This document shows positions 9,479 to 17,159 of a DNA stretch of 64,000 nucleotides, in pieces. Source of the stretch: JACQFZ01 sp045810625 (lineage in GTDB: Bacteria > Pseudomonadota > Gammaproteobacteria > Acidiferrobacterales > Sulfurifustaceae). Each line of letters opens with the position of its first letter. Within the stretch, counting starts at the first letter, position 1. Below the pieces are notes generated by a model. It saw only the letters and a list, made by a program, of their open reading frames with translations. It was not told where the DNA came from and searched no databases. Both the position numbers and the translations under genes were made by a program. Location of the stretch: positions 94,281 to 158,280 of the forward strand of contig JBJMVQ010000029.1 in assembly GCA_045810625.1 (NCBI GenBank). The letters run 5' to 3'.

Positions 9479-9533
9479 GCGCGGACGCCGAGCAGGCGTC
9501 GCCGAGGCGGAAGCGAGCAACGTTTTGAAATGA
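9479..9533 (+). pseudogene. Relic copy of the hydrolase 3' end
   Basis: These 55 bp align with the last 56 bp of the hydrolase gene (9283-9338). Both begin GCGCGGAYGCCGAGC and both end with codons reading EAEASNVLK-stop (relic) or QAEASSVLK-stop (intact gene). A one-base length difference breaks the frame between the two halves. The relic lies beyond repeat copy A, so it looks like the leftover end of a second hydrolase gene. Confidence 0.7.
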
Positions 9534-9562
9534 AGTTAGGAAATCCGACTAATACAATTGTT

Positions 9563-9647
9563 CACCGCGGGGGGACACCGAGGACGCAGAGGAAATCAAA
9601 GAGAAACAACCAGGAATCTCTGCGTCCTCCGCGTCCTCTGCGGTGAA
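9563..9647. repeat. GGACGC-type intergenic inverted repeat, copy B
   Basis: Left arm CACCGCGGGGGGACACCGAG and onward to 9592; right arm 9617-9647 is its near-perfect reverse complement (TCTGCGTCCTCCGCGTCCTC then TGCGGTGAA). Same architecture as copy A but closer in sequence to copy C at 43071-43299. Confidence 0.88.
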
Positions 9648-9690
9648 AACCAATATTTCTAAAGTTTCTTCGAGGACCAAACCGCAGTAG

Positions 9691-10146
9691 CTACTTCTTG
9701 CCGCTGTGGCCGAAGCCGCCCGGACCGCGGCCGGACGTCGTGAACTCGGTGACGACGTCGAACTCGGTCTGGACGATCGGCACGAACACCATCTGCGCGA
9801 TCCGATCGCCGGGCTCGATCGTGAACGTGGCTCGGCCGCGGTTCCAGATCGACACGAATACCTGTCCCTGATAGTCGGAGTCGATCAGACCGACGAGGTT
9901 GCCGAGTACGATGCCGTGCTTGTGCCCGAGCCCGGAGCGCGGCAGCAGCACCGCGGCGAGGCGCTTGTCTTCGATGTGAATGGCGACGCCGGTGGGAATG
10001 AGGTGCGTATCGCCGGGTGCGACGTGGATGTGCTCGTCAATGCAGGCGCACAGGTCGAGGCCGGCGGAGCCTTCGGTGGCCCGCTGCGGCATCGCGAATT
10101 CCTTACCGATGCGCTTGTCGAGAATCTTCAGTTCTACTTTTTGCAT
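9691..10146 (-). CDS. dut: dUTP diphosphatase
   Basis: Hydrolyses dUTP to dUMP and pyrophosphate, keeping uracil out of DNA and supplying dUMP for thymidylate synthesis. At 151 residues it is the usual homotrimeric type. All five motifs are visible: AGLDLCACID, PRSGLGHKHGI, the GLIDSDYQGQ motif with the catalytic Asp, GDRIAQMVF, and the C-terminal glycine-rich RGPGGFGHSG. Its 5' end overlaps the 3' end of coaBC by 44 bp, so the two are co-transcribed and probably translationally coupled, as in many gammaproteobacteria. Confidence 0.96.
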   Translation of the reverse strand: MQKVELKILDKRIGKEFAMPQRATEGSAGLDLCACIDEHIHVAPGDTHLIPTGVAIHIEDKRLAAVLLPRSGLGHKHGIVLGNLVGLIDSDYQGQVFVSIWNRGRATFTIEPGDRIAQMVFVPIVQTEFDVVTEFTTSGRGPGGFGHSGKK

Positions 10147-11332
10147 GGTATCTCAGAGCGATTTCATGGATGAGCGCGCGCGCGAGCGCATTCTTGGGCG
10201 CACGCGGCAGGCGTTTGGTACCGGCGCGGTCGACGAGCAGCAGCTCGTTGTCGTCCGCCTCGAATCCCAATCCTTGGCCGACGCGATTCGCCGCCACGAG
10301 ATCGATGCCTTTGGCGGCGAGCTTGGTGCGCGCGTTCTGCTCGGGCTCGTCGGTTTCGGCGGCGAAGCCGACGGTGTACCGGCGCGGGCGGTGTTGCGCG
10401 ACGGCGGCGAGAATATCGGGGTTACGGACCAGCTCGAGCGTCAGGCGGTCCGCGGTCTTCTTTATTTTGCTCGGCGCCGCTTGCGCGACCCGATAGTCGG
10501 CGACGGCCGCGACGCCGATGAAGATGTGTGCGCCGTCGAGATGGGCGTGCACGGCGTCGTACATCTCCTGAGCGCTCGTGACCCGTACGGTTTGAACGCG
10601 CGGCGGATCGGGAAGGTGCGTGGGACCGGAGACGAGCACGACGCGCGCGCCCGCTTCCGCGGCCGCCGCCGCAACCGCATAGCCCATCTTCCCGGAGCTG
10701 CGATTGGTGATGCCGCGAACGGGATCGATCGCTTCCCACGTCGGACCGGCGGTGACGATCACCGTAAGCCCGTCGAGCTCGGCCGTTTGGAACAGCGCGC
10801 CGACGCGGCTCACGAGATCGAGCGGCTCGAGCATGCGTCCCGGCCCGACCTCACCGCACGCCTGCTCGCCCTCGGCCGGGCCGAGCACCTGGACGCCGCG
10901 CGCGCGCAGCGTTTGCAGGTTCTCCTGCGTCGCGGCATTGGCCCACATTTGTTGATTCATCGCCGGCGCAACGGCGACGGGTACAGCGGCCGCGAGACAC
11001 ACCGCCGCGAGCAAATCGTCGGCGCGCCCCTGTGCGAGACGGGCGAGGAAGTTCGCGCTCGCCGGTGCCACGACAATCACATCCGCCCAGCGCGCGAGGT
11101 CGATGTGACCCATGCCCGCTTCGGCTTCGGTGTCGAGCAGTCGTTCGTGCACCGGATGGCCGCTTACGGCCTGGAGGGTGAGGGCCGTAATGAATTGCGC
11201 CGCGCCCGCCGTCATGACGGCCCGTACCTCGGCGCCCGCGTCCCGTAATCGGCGAATGAGGTCGGCCGTCTTGTACGCGGCGATGCCGCCCGTGACCCCA
11301 ACCAGTACCCGCTTATTCGTCAAGGAACCCAT
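10103..11332 (-). CDS. coaBC: Bifunctional phosphopantothenoylcysteine decarboxylase / phosphopantothenate-cysteine ligase
   Basis: Carries out steps two and three of coenzyme A synthesis from 4'-phosphopantothenate. The 409-residue protein is full length. The N-terminal flavin-dependent CoaC half starts VGVTGGIAAYKTADL and has the substrate-binding PAMNQQMW motif (about 122-129). The C-terminal CoaB half carries the TAGPTWEAIDPVR and NRSSGKMG motifs (about 200-225) and a late lysine region KKTADRLTLEL. It is the first gene of the coaBC-dut unit. Its upstream side, where radC normally sits, is occupied by the 18-kb accessory island. Confidence 0.96.
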   Translation of the reverse strand: MGSLTNKRVLVGVTGGIAAYKTADLIRRLRDAGAEVRAVMTAGAAQFITALTLQAVSGHPVHERLLDTEAEAGMGHIDLARWADVIVVAPASANFLARLAQGRADDLLAAVCLAAAVPVAVAPAMNQQMWANAATQENLQTLRARGVQVLGPAEGEQACGEVGPGRMLEPLDLVSRVGALFQTAELDGLTVIVTAGPTWEAIDPVRGITNRSSGKMGYAVAAAAAEAGARVVLVSGPTHLPDPPRVQTVRVTSAQEMYDAVHAHLDGAHIFIGVAAVADYRVAQAAPSKIKKTADRLTLELVRNPDILAAVAQHRPRRYTVGFAAETDEPEQNARTKLAAKGIDLVAANRVGQGLGFEADDNELLLVDRAGTKRLPRAPKNALARALIHEIALRYHAKSRTEDSRQAHR

Positions 11333-11741
11333 AAGTGAAAGTGTACCGGGCCGGTGGACGGAGACAACATTATTTCAGGTGCCGTTGCAATGCCTCCATC
11401 GGACCGGCCGGAAAAATGAGCGTTCGGTCTTCGGCTGATGTCCTCCCGTCGGGCGACCTTGCTTCGCCGCGGCCCTTTGAGCTTTGTCGCTCGCCGCGGC
11501 GGCGGGGGGCGTCGGCCGATTCATGCCGGAAGCGCGAGCCGTGCCATCGCGACTGCAATCGCCGCCGGCCCTGCCATATCTGACAGCTTCGTTGTGTTTC
11601 ACGAGCCCCTCTGTCATTTGTTGCCATTCGAAACGCCAACGGCCGGCGTCGACACGCGGCCCGCGCGCGCTCCCGATGCGCCGCCGGTACGCAAACAAAA
11701 GGAATCGGCAGCGGCGAACGGAAGTCGCCGGGAGGATCGGG
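11333..11741. other. 409-bp intergenic region at the left end of the accessory island
   Basis: Divergent spacer between coaBC and ilvA. Several open frames cross it on both strands, but none has a convincing start, family resemblance or codon pattern. The left island boundary would fall here. I see no att-like direct repeat and no mobile-element relic. Confidence 0.5.
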
Positions 11742-12815
11742 ATGCGAAGTCAGTACCTGAAGCGAATACTGAACGCGCGTGTTTACGACGTGGCGAAGGA
11801 AACGCCGCTCGAGCGCGCGCCGCGGCTCTCGGAGCGGTGCGGCCATCACGTGTGGCTCAAGCGCGAGGATCTGCAATGCGTATTCTCATTCAAGTGTCGC
11901 GGCGCCTACAACAAAATGGCGCATCTCACCTCTGCGCAGTTACGCCGCGGCGTCGTTACGTCTTCTGCGGGCAATCATGCGCAAGGCGTGGCGCTTGCGG
12001 CGCAACGGCTCGGGACGCAAGCGCTCATCGTGATGCCGCAGGCGACGCCGCAAATCAAGGTCGATGCGGTGCGCAAGCTCGGCGGCCGCATTGTCTTGCA
12101 GGGTGACGACTACGACGACGCGTACGCGCACGCGCGCGACATCGCGGCGCGCCGACGTTTGATGTTCGTGCATCCGTATGATGATCCCGATGTCATCGCC
12201 GGTCAGGGGACGATCGGACTCGAAATCGTCAGACAGTCCGAAGGTAGGCTCGATGCGATCTTCGTTCCCGTCGGCGGCGGCGGGTTGATCGCGGGCGTTG
12301 CGGTTTGCGTCAAGCAGCTGCGGCCGCACGTACGAATCATCGGTGTCGAGCCGGAAGACGCCGCGGCCATGCACCGGTCGCTCGCGGAGGGAAAACGCGT
12401 GCTGCTGCCGCACGTCGGCCGATTTGCGGACGGCGTCGCGGTGCGACAGGTCGGCGCGGAAACGCTGCGGTTATGCCGGCGCTATGTGGACGAAATGGTG
12501 CTGGTCTCGAACGACGAAATCTGCGCCGCCATCAAGGACGTCTACGACGACCGGCGCTGCATCCTCGAGCCGGCCGGCGCCCTTGCTGTCGCCGGCCTCA
12601 AGCGGTACGCGGACGCAGCGCGCGGGCGCGGCCGGCATTTCGTCGCGATCGCCTCGGGCGCGAATCTCGACTTTCATCGCTTGCACCACGTCTCGGAGCG
12701 CGCCGCGTCCTACGAACAGCGTGAAGCGCTTCACTCCGCCGCGCGCGAGCGGCTGAGCGGCGGCGCGTTGACCGCCTGCCTTTCCACTGTCTCGACGAGC
12801 GCCTTGGGGGGTTGA
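11742..12815 (+). CDS. ilvA: Threonine ammonia-lyase, catalytic domain only (regulatory domain missing)
   Basis: PLP enzyme deaminating threonine to 2-oxobutyrate. Residues 1-324 match the biosynthetic IlvA catalytic domain: YLKRILNARVYDVA, the PLP lysine in SFKCRGAYNKM (K51) and the phosphate-binding loop VGGGGLIAG near 176. After EQREAL at 325, where full-length IlvA (about 514 residues) continues into two ACT-like isoleucine-sensing domains, the frame runs 27 more unrelated residues and stops at 357. GGAGG lies 6 bp before ATG 11742. The last 85 bp overlap the convergent luxR gene. It should be active and insensitive to isoleucine. Unlike short TdcB-type enzymes, the core is IlvA-like, so the shortness looks like truncation. 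Confidence 0.85.
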   Translation: MRSQYLKRILNARVYDVAKETPLERAPRLSERCGHHVWLKREDLQCVFSFKCRGAYNKMAHLTSAQLRRGVVTSSAGNHAQGVALAAQRLGTQALIVMPQATPQIKVDAVRKLGGRIVLQGDDYDDAYAHARDIAARRRLMFVHPYDDPDVIAGQGTIGLEIVRQSEGRLDAIFVPVGGGGLIAGVAVCVKQLRPHVRIIGVEPEDAAAMHRSLAEGKRVLLPHVGRFADGVAVRQVGAETLRLCRRYVDEMVLVSNDEICAAIKDVYDDRRCILEPAGALAVAGLKRYADAARGRGRHFVAIASGANLDFHRLHHVSERAASYEQREALHSAARERLSGGALTACLSTVSTSALGG

Positions 12816-13561
12816 AGCAGGCCGTGCTGGAACGCGAGTGCGATCGCTTGCGCGCGGCTCGTTGCGCCGAGCTTGCGCATCGCGTTCTGCGCGTGAAATA
12901 CCACCGTGCGCTCGGCGATCCGGAGAATCCGCGACGTTTCCCAGGATGTTTTCCCGGCGCTGATCCACCGCAGCACTTCCTTCTCGCGCCGTGACAGCGC
13001 TTTTATCGGCGCGCTTTCCTGAAGGCTGATGCGCGCGAGCGCCGAATGCAGATGCGGCGCCAGGTACTCGATCACCGGCAGGCAGCTGGAGTCGGCCCAG
13101 AGCGCATCGCGGCCGAGGATGAAAACGGTCTTGAGACCCATGCGCTCTACCGTTCGAACCGAGACCACGCACTCCTTGCGGCCGGTCGTGCGCAAACATT
13201 CCACGGTCTTGTCGTGCCGCGGCGATTTCTGCGCGCCGCGATCCAGCGCCAGCAAGCGTGTGCCGTCGCCCGCAAAGAATGATTCGAACGCGCGTGTGCC
13301 GAGCGTCTCGTACAGGTTGCACAACGATGTTTCGAGCTCGGTGACGTCATGCGTCGACCAGACGCCGACGCCGGACGCGTGCGTCGCGCGGCGCGGGTCG
13401 CGCACGACGACGGCGACGACGAGATCGGTCGAGACGATTTTGTCGAGCATGCGACAAGCAGACAGCAGCTGTCGCATCGTCTGAGCGCTGAAGCAGACAT
13501 CGAAAATTCGGAGGATGACGGCGAGCTCTCCCTGAGACAGAACTTCGGCAAGATGTCGCAT
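12731..13561 (-). CDS. LuxR-family transcriptional regulator
   Basis: A 276-residue regulator. The C-terminal GerE/LuxR helix-turn-helix (about 188-249) is well conserved: LSRREKEVLRWISAGKTSWE, then ILRIAERTVVFHAQNAMRKL. The N-terminal 180 residues do not show the usual Trp/Tyr/Asp pattern of the acyl-homoserine-lactone domain clearly, and no luxI-type synthase is in the window, so it may be a solo or respond to another ligand. ATG 13561 is preceded by GGAGAGGGAG; an upstream in-frame extension to 13810 covers the lux boxes and is unlikely. It is divergent from the operon starting at 13972 and is its probable regulator. Confidence 0.85.
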   Translation of the reverse strand: MRHLAEVLSQGELAVILRIFDVCFSAQTMRQLLSACRMLDKIVSTDLVVAVVVRDPRRATHASGVGVWSTHDVTELETSLCNLYETLGTRAFESFFAGDGTRLLALDRGAQKSPRHDKTVECLRTTGRKECVVSVRTVERMGLKTVFILGRDALWADSSCLPVIEYLAPHLHSALARISLQESAPIKALSRREKEVLRWISAGKTSWETSRILRIAERTVVFHAQNAMRKLGATSRAQAIALAFQHGLLQPPKALVETVERQAVNAPPLSRSRAAE

Positions 13562-13971
13562 AGTGCTCCCTCTCCTGTATCCGTTCAGGCTTTCTCCGAA
13601 GCGACCGGCATACGTTATCGTCCCGGCCCCGGCAAAGCGAGCCGTCCTGTAAGAACAGACAGGTGATCCTGTAAGAACGAACAGCTTGAGGGGCGCGCGC
13701 GGCACGGATACTTTGCGCGCCGTGAGTCGGCTTCGTGCGAAGCGGTTTGATCGAGCGATTGCGCGCGTCGTCGACGACACGGCGCACCGTCGTGAAGCAT
13801 CGAGCGACAACGAGCGGGTATCGAATCAACACGGCGCGCTGTGACGGGTACTCAAGAGGTGTCCTCGACGTTCGGCGCCTCTAGTGTTGATTCTAGTTCG
13901 GCGAAAAGCCGTGCGTGCGCCGCCGGCAAAGATGCCGTACCGGTGGATGGACGAAAGCAACGGAGGCTGAC
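13562..13971. promoter_or_regulatory. 410-bp divergent control region of luxR and the 13972 operon
   Basis: No credible gene lies here. It contains the tandem lux-box-like sites (13645-13686). A candidate plus-strand -10 GATACT (13707-13712) would place the second site near -42 of the start point. A weak minus-strand GATAAC (about 13613-13618) could serve luxR. The leader of the plus-strand transcript would be about 250 nt, long enough for additional control. Confidence 0.5.
13645..13686. promoter_or_regulatory. Tandem lux-box-like operators
   Basis: Site 1 (13645-13664) is TCCTGT-N8-ACAGGT, the same arm spacing as the Vibrio fischeri lux box (ACCTGT-N8-ACAGGT) with five of six arm positions complementary. 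Site 2 (13667-13686) is TCCTGT-N8-ACAGCT. They repeat every 22 bp with an identical 12-bp core, TCCTGTAAGAAC, and lie between the divergent luxR gene and the biosynthetic-looking operon. Confidence 0.7.
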
Positions 13972-15180
13972 ATGGAAAAGCACTTACTTCGGCACATCAA
14001 CGTCTTCGACACCACGCTGCGCGACGGGGAGCAGGCGCCGAGCTATTCGCTCGGTATCGATCAGAAGCTCGAAGTCGCCGCGGCGCTCGAGCATATCGGC
14101 GTGAACACCATCGAGACCGGATTCCCGGCGTCGTCGCCGACGGATTTCGAGGCGACGCGTCAGATTTGCCGGACGATCAAGCGCGCGACGCTCTGCGGAT
14201 TCGCGCGCGCCACGAAGGAAGACATCGAAGCGTGCGCCGCGGCGATGGCAGAGGCGTCCGATGCGCAAGTACAGATCGCCTCTGTCGGCTCCGATATCCA
14301 CATTCGATACAAGCGCGGCGTCACGCGCCAGCAAGTCATCGACGAAGCGGTCGCGGCGATCGATCACGCGCATCGCGTCGGGTTCAAACAGGTTTCGCTC
14401 GCGCTCGAAGATGCGACGCGCGGCGACTTGCGCTTCATGAAGCAGTTGATCGGCGAAGGTCTCGAGCGCGGCATCACCGCGATTGCGATTCCGGACACGG
14501 TTGGCTGTTGCCTGCCCGCGGAGTTCTATGCGCTGATCAAGGAGCTGCGCGAGTTCGTGGGCGAGGACATCCGCATCTCGGTGCATTGCCACAACGACAT
14601 GGGGCTGGCTGTTGCGAACAGCATCGCCGGCATCGAAGCGGGCGGCGACGAAGTCCAGTTGACGCTGCTCGGCATCGGCGAGCGCGCCGGCAATACCAGC
14701 ATGGAGGAATTCATCGCCGTGCTGAACAACAAGGCCGAGCGCCTGAACTGCGTGCACGACATCATTCATCACCGTCTGTACGACGCGTGCAATCGTCTAG
14801 CCGGTTGCCTCGGCTTGGACATCCCGCTGCACAAGCCGATCGTTGGACGCAACGCCTTCGCGACCGAGGCGGGCATGCACCAGCAGGGCGTCTTGAAACA
14901 TCGCTTCACTTACGAGTTCATGCGCGCGGAGGATTACGGCGCGCAGCCGCGCACCGTCATCGGCCGCCATAGCGGGCGCAACATCCTGCGCCATCGCCTG
15001 AGCAGGGCCGGGATCAAAGACGTCGACGCGCGCGCGCTCGACGCTCTGTACAGCACGATCATGGGCGAGGAGCGCGTCGAGCGTTACAACGATCCGCAGC
15101 TGCTCGCCGAGAAGTACCGCGAAGTGCTTGCCGCCGGCGGGCCGGTGATCGAGCGGCTTGCCGCCGTGGGGCGGGCGTGA
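13972..15180 (+). CDS. 2-isopropylmalate/homocitrate synthase-like enzyme (short, no regulatory domain)
   Basis: DRE-TIM metallolyase-family condensing enzyme joining acetyl-CoA to a 2-oxo acid. The 402 residues contain the catalytic FDTTLRDGEQAP near the N-terminus, the HCHNDMGLAVANS metal-binding motif (about 205-217), the GIGERAGNTSMEE signature and the HSGRNILRHRL region. The C-terminal leucine-sensing LeuA dimer domain (total about 510-570 residues) is missing, as in homocitrate and citramalate-type synthases, so feedback control is unlikely. The substrate cannot be read; 2-oxobutyrate is suggested by the adjacent ilvA. CGGAGG precedes ATG 13972. It is the first gene of the operon and overlaps the next start by 1 bp (TGATG). 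Confidence 0.85.
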   Translation: MEKHLLRHINVFDTTLRDGEQAPSYSLGIDQKLEVAAALEHIGVNTIETGFPASSPTDFEATRQICRTIKRATLCGFARATKEDIEACAAAMAEASDAQVQIASVGSDIHIRYKRGVTRQQVIDEAVAAIDHAHRVGFKQVSLALEDATRGDLRFMKQLIGEGLERGITAIAIPDTVGCCLPAEFYALIKELREFVGEDIRISVHCHNDMGLAVANSIAGIEAGGDEVQLTLLGIGERAGNTSMEEFIAVLNNKAERLNCVHDIIHHRLYDACNRLAGCLGLDIPLHKPIVGRNAFATEAGMHQQGVLKHRFTYEFMRAEDYGAQPRTVIGRHSGRNILRHRLSRAGIKDVDARALDALYSTIMGEERVERYNDPQLLAEKYREVLAAGGPVIERLAAVGRA

Positions 15181-15917
15181 TGCGACGCGACGTCCTGACG
15201 CCCGCGACGCCGCGCGTCGATCCCGGCTACACCGAGCAGCAGGTGGTCGACGCGGTCGGCGCCATCCGCCGCGGCGGCCTCGTGCTGTTGAAGGGCGACA
15301 TCGGCTACGGACTTTTCGGCATTTCCGAGCGCGCGATCCGAAAGATGTACGAGATCAAGGGCCGTCCGTACTCGAATCCGTGCATCGTCATCGGAAACCT
15401 GGACGTGCTCGCCGACATCAGCCGCATTCCCGACCCGGAGATCGGGGACTGGATCCGGGAAACGGCGTCGTGGACCACGCTCGCGGTGGTGCTGCCGGTC
15501 AATCCGCAGAGCCGCCTGCTCGCCAAATTGCCGGCATGGGTTTACGCGCAGACGGTGACGAACGCGACGGTCGCGGCGTTCCTCAATACCGGCGAATTCC
15601 TGGAGAAGGTGATCGCACGCGCGTTTCGCGAAGAGATTCTCTTCGTCGGTTCGTCCGCGAATTTGTCCTCGCGCGGGAACATCTTCGATTTTGCAGAGCT
15701 GCCCGCGCATTTCGTGCAGGGCGCCGACTTTTATCTCGATCACGGCAAGGCGCGGTACGCGAATCCCGAGCGTAAGGCGACCACCATCGTCAATTTCACC
15801 AACTGGACCGTCAAGCGCCGCGGTGTCAACTGGGAAAAGATCGAGCCGTCGTTTTGGCGTTTGAAGCAGTCCCTCGACGGCCGGCGCAACCCAACCAACG
15901 AAAGGAGTGTGTCATGA
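15180..15917 (+). CDS. YrdC/Sua5-like protein, copy 1
   Basis: A 245-residue single-domain member of the Sua5/YciO/YrdC superfamily. Housekeeping members make threonylcarbamoyl-AMP from threonine, bicarbonate and ATP; relatives such as HypF and TobZ use the fold for other carbamoylations. Visible features are GGLVLLKGDIGYGLFG (nucleotide/substrate pocket), the KGRPYSNPCIVIG motif and FVGSSANLSSRGN. A clustered, duplicated YrdC within a metabolic operon argues against a tRNA role. It is tightly coupled to both neighbours (1-bp and 4-bp overlaps). The start could alternatively be GTG 15177. Confidence 0.75.
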   Translation: MRRDVLTPATPRVDPGYTEQQVVDAVGAIRRGGLVLLKGDIGYGLFGISERAIRKMYEIKGRPYSNPCIVIGNLDVLADISRIPDPEIGDWIRETASWTTLAVVLPVNPQSRLLAKLPAWVYAQTVTNATVAAFLNTGEFLEKVIARAFREEILFVGSSANLSSRGNIFDFAELPAHFVQGADFYLDHGKARYANPERKATTIVNFTNWTVKRRGVNWEKIEPSFWRLKQSLDGRRNPTNERSVS

Positions 15918-17137
15918 CCATGCTCGATACCGACACGACCGTCGAAGCCAAGGACGCGGGTACGCCGTTGTCGGACACGTCCGCGAAGGGGCGCGGCCGG
16001 ATGGGCCCGCGATTCGACTTCAAGCAATTCGACTGCGACTCGCACGTCCAGGAGACCGGCAACAGCTGGGAGCTGTACCTCGACGAGGCGTTCCGCGATC
16101 GCCGGCCGCGCGTGATCGACAACTCGCACGTCTCGCAGCGTCCGGAGCGCAACAAGACCTGGTACATCGACGGGCGGCTGGTGCCGAAGAATCAGGGCGC
16201 GGGCGGCGTCGTCATGAGCACGCCCGCAGAGATGGACTTTGCGAAGAGTAAGCCGGTGCCGGTCGAGGTGCAGGCGTGCACCGACCCGATTCAGCGTGCG
16301 GACTTCATGCGCCGGGCGGGTGTGGACCGTACGGTGCTGTTCTCGACGCTGTTTCTGGAGACGCTTACCGACGACCTCGTCTACGAAGCGGCGTTGATGC
16401 GCGCCTGGAACGACTGGATGGCCGACATGTGCCGGCAGGCGCCGGACACGCTCCAGTTCGCCGCGCTCGTGCCGATTCGCGATCCGCATCTCGCCGTTCG
16501 CGAGATGCTGCATGCGCGCGAGCGCGGCGCGGCGACGGTGATGATTCTGCCGACCGCGGGCGAGCGCATGCTGCACGATCCGCTGCTCGATCCGTTCTGG
16601 TCGGAAGCGCAAAACATTAACATGCCGGTGTCGGTGCACATCGGCTGGCCGAATCCGCGCGTGACCAACGAGTGCACCTCGCCGGCCTCGATCTTCCTCG
16701 GCGCTTTCGATACCTCGGTATGGTGGGGCTATCTCAGCTTTCTCGCCGGCGGCATCTTCGATCGCTTCAAGCATCTCAAAGTCGCGTTCATGGAGCACGA
16801 TGCACGCTTCTTCGAGGTTTTCCTCGCGCGCGCGATGCACTGGTACCCGACCGCTGCCTGCAAACCGTGGCCGGCCAAGAAGTCGCCGGAAGCGTATTTG
16901 CGCGAGCACGCGGTGTATTTCTCGTTCGAGGGCGATTACGCGTTCATGCCGGAGTTTCTGGAGATCGCCGGTCCTGACCGCGTGATGGGCGCGTTCGATT
17001 TTCCGCACACCCACTACGGCGTGGCGAGCATCAGCGCGTCTTTCGATTTCATGCGCGATCACGACGGCCTGAGCGACGAAATGAAGCGCAAGGTGCTGCA
17101 CGACAACTGCGCGGCGTTCTACGGCTTCACCGATTGA
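15914..17137 (+). CDS. Amidohydrolase-2 family metal-dependent hydrolase/decarboxylase
   Basis: A 407-residue member of the amidohydrolase-2 (ACMSD-like) TIM-barrel family. Candidate metal and catalytic positions are FDCDSHVQE near residue 37, VHIGWP (about 240), the MEHDARFFE helix start (about 293) and FDFPHTHYG (about 360). Members hydrolyse C-N bonds or, often, decarboxylate aromatic or unsaturated acids without redox cofactors; decarboxylation would suit a carboxylic-acid pathway. AAAGGAG lies 6 bp before ATG 15914, which overlaps the previous stop (ATGA). The specific reaction is unknown. Confidence 0.8.
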   Translation: MTMLDTDTTVEAKDAGTPLSDTSAKGRGRMGPRFDFKQFDCDSHVQETGNSWELYLDEAFRDRRPRVIDNSHVSQRPERNKTWYIDGRLVPKNQGAGGVVMSTPAEMDFAKSKPVPVEVQACTDPIQRADFMRRAGVDRTVLFSTLFLETLTDDLVYEAALMRAWNDWMADMCRQAPDTLQFAALVPIRDPHLAVREMLHARERGAATVMILPTAGERMLHDPLLDPFWSEAQNINMPVSVHIGWPNPRVTNECTSPASIFLGAFDTSVWWGYLSFLAGGIFDRFKHLKVAFMEHDARFFEVFLARAMHWYPTAACKPWPAKKSPEAYLREHAVYFSFEGDYAFMPEFLEIAGPDRVMGAFDFPHTHYGVASISASFDFMRDHDGLSDEMKRKVLHDNCAAFYGFTD

Positions 17138-17159
17138 TTTTGGCACAGGGAGGTTTGGC

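Larger units (their letters stand above)
9339..9690. other. 352-bp repeat-rich intergenic region
   Basis: Holds, in order, inverted-repeat element A, a diverged second copy of the hydrolase 3' end, and inverted-repeat element B, listed separately. No gene. Confidence 0.8.

Noticed and set aside
9361..9660. Possible CRISPR array (tandem GGACGC units)
   Set aside because: Units are irregular and arranged as inverted arms with one loop; there are no uniform repeats with spacers and no cas genes.
11370..11876. Minus-strand open frame in the coaBC-ilvA gap, with a stretch vaguely like a phasin
   Set aside because: Most of it is Arg/Ser-rich, it overlaps the ilvA start, and the resemblance is too short to support a gene or relic.
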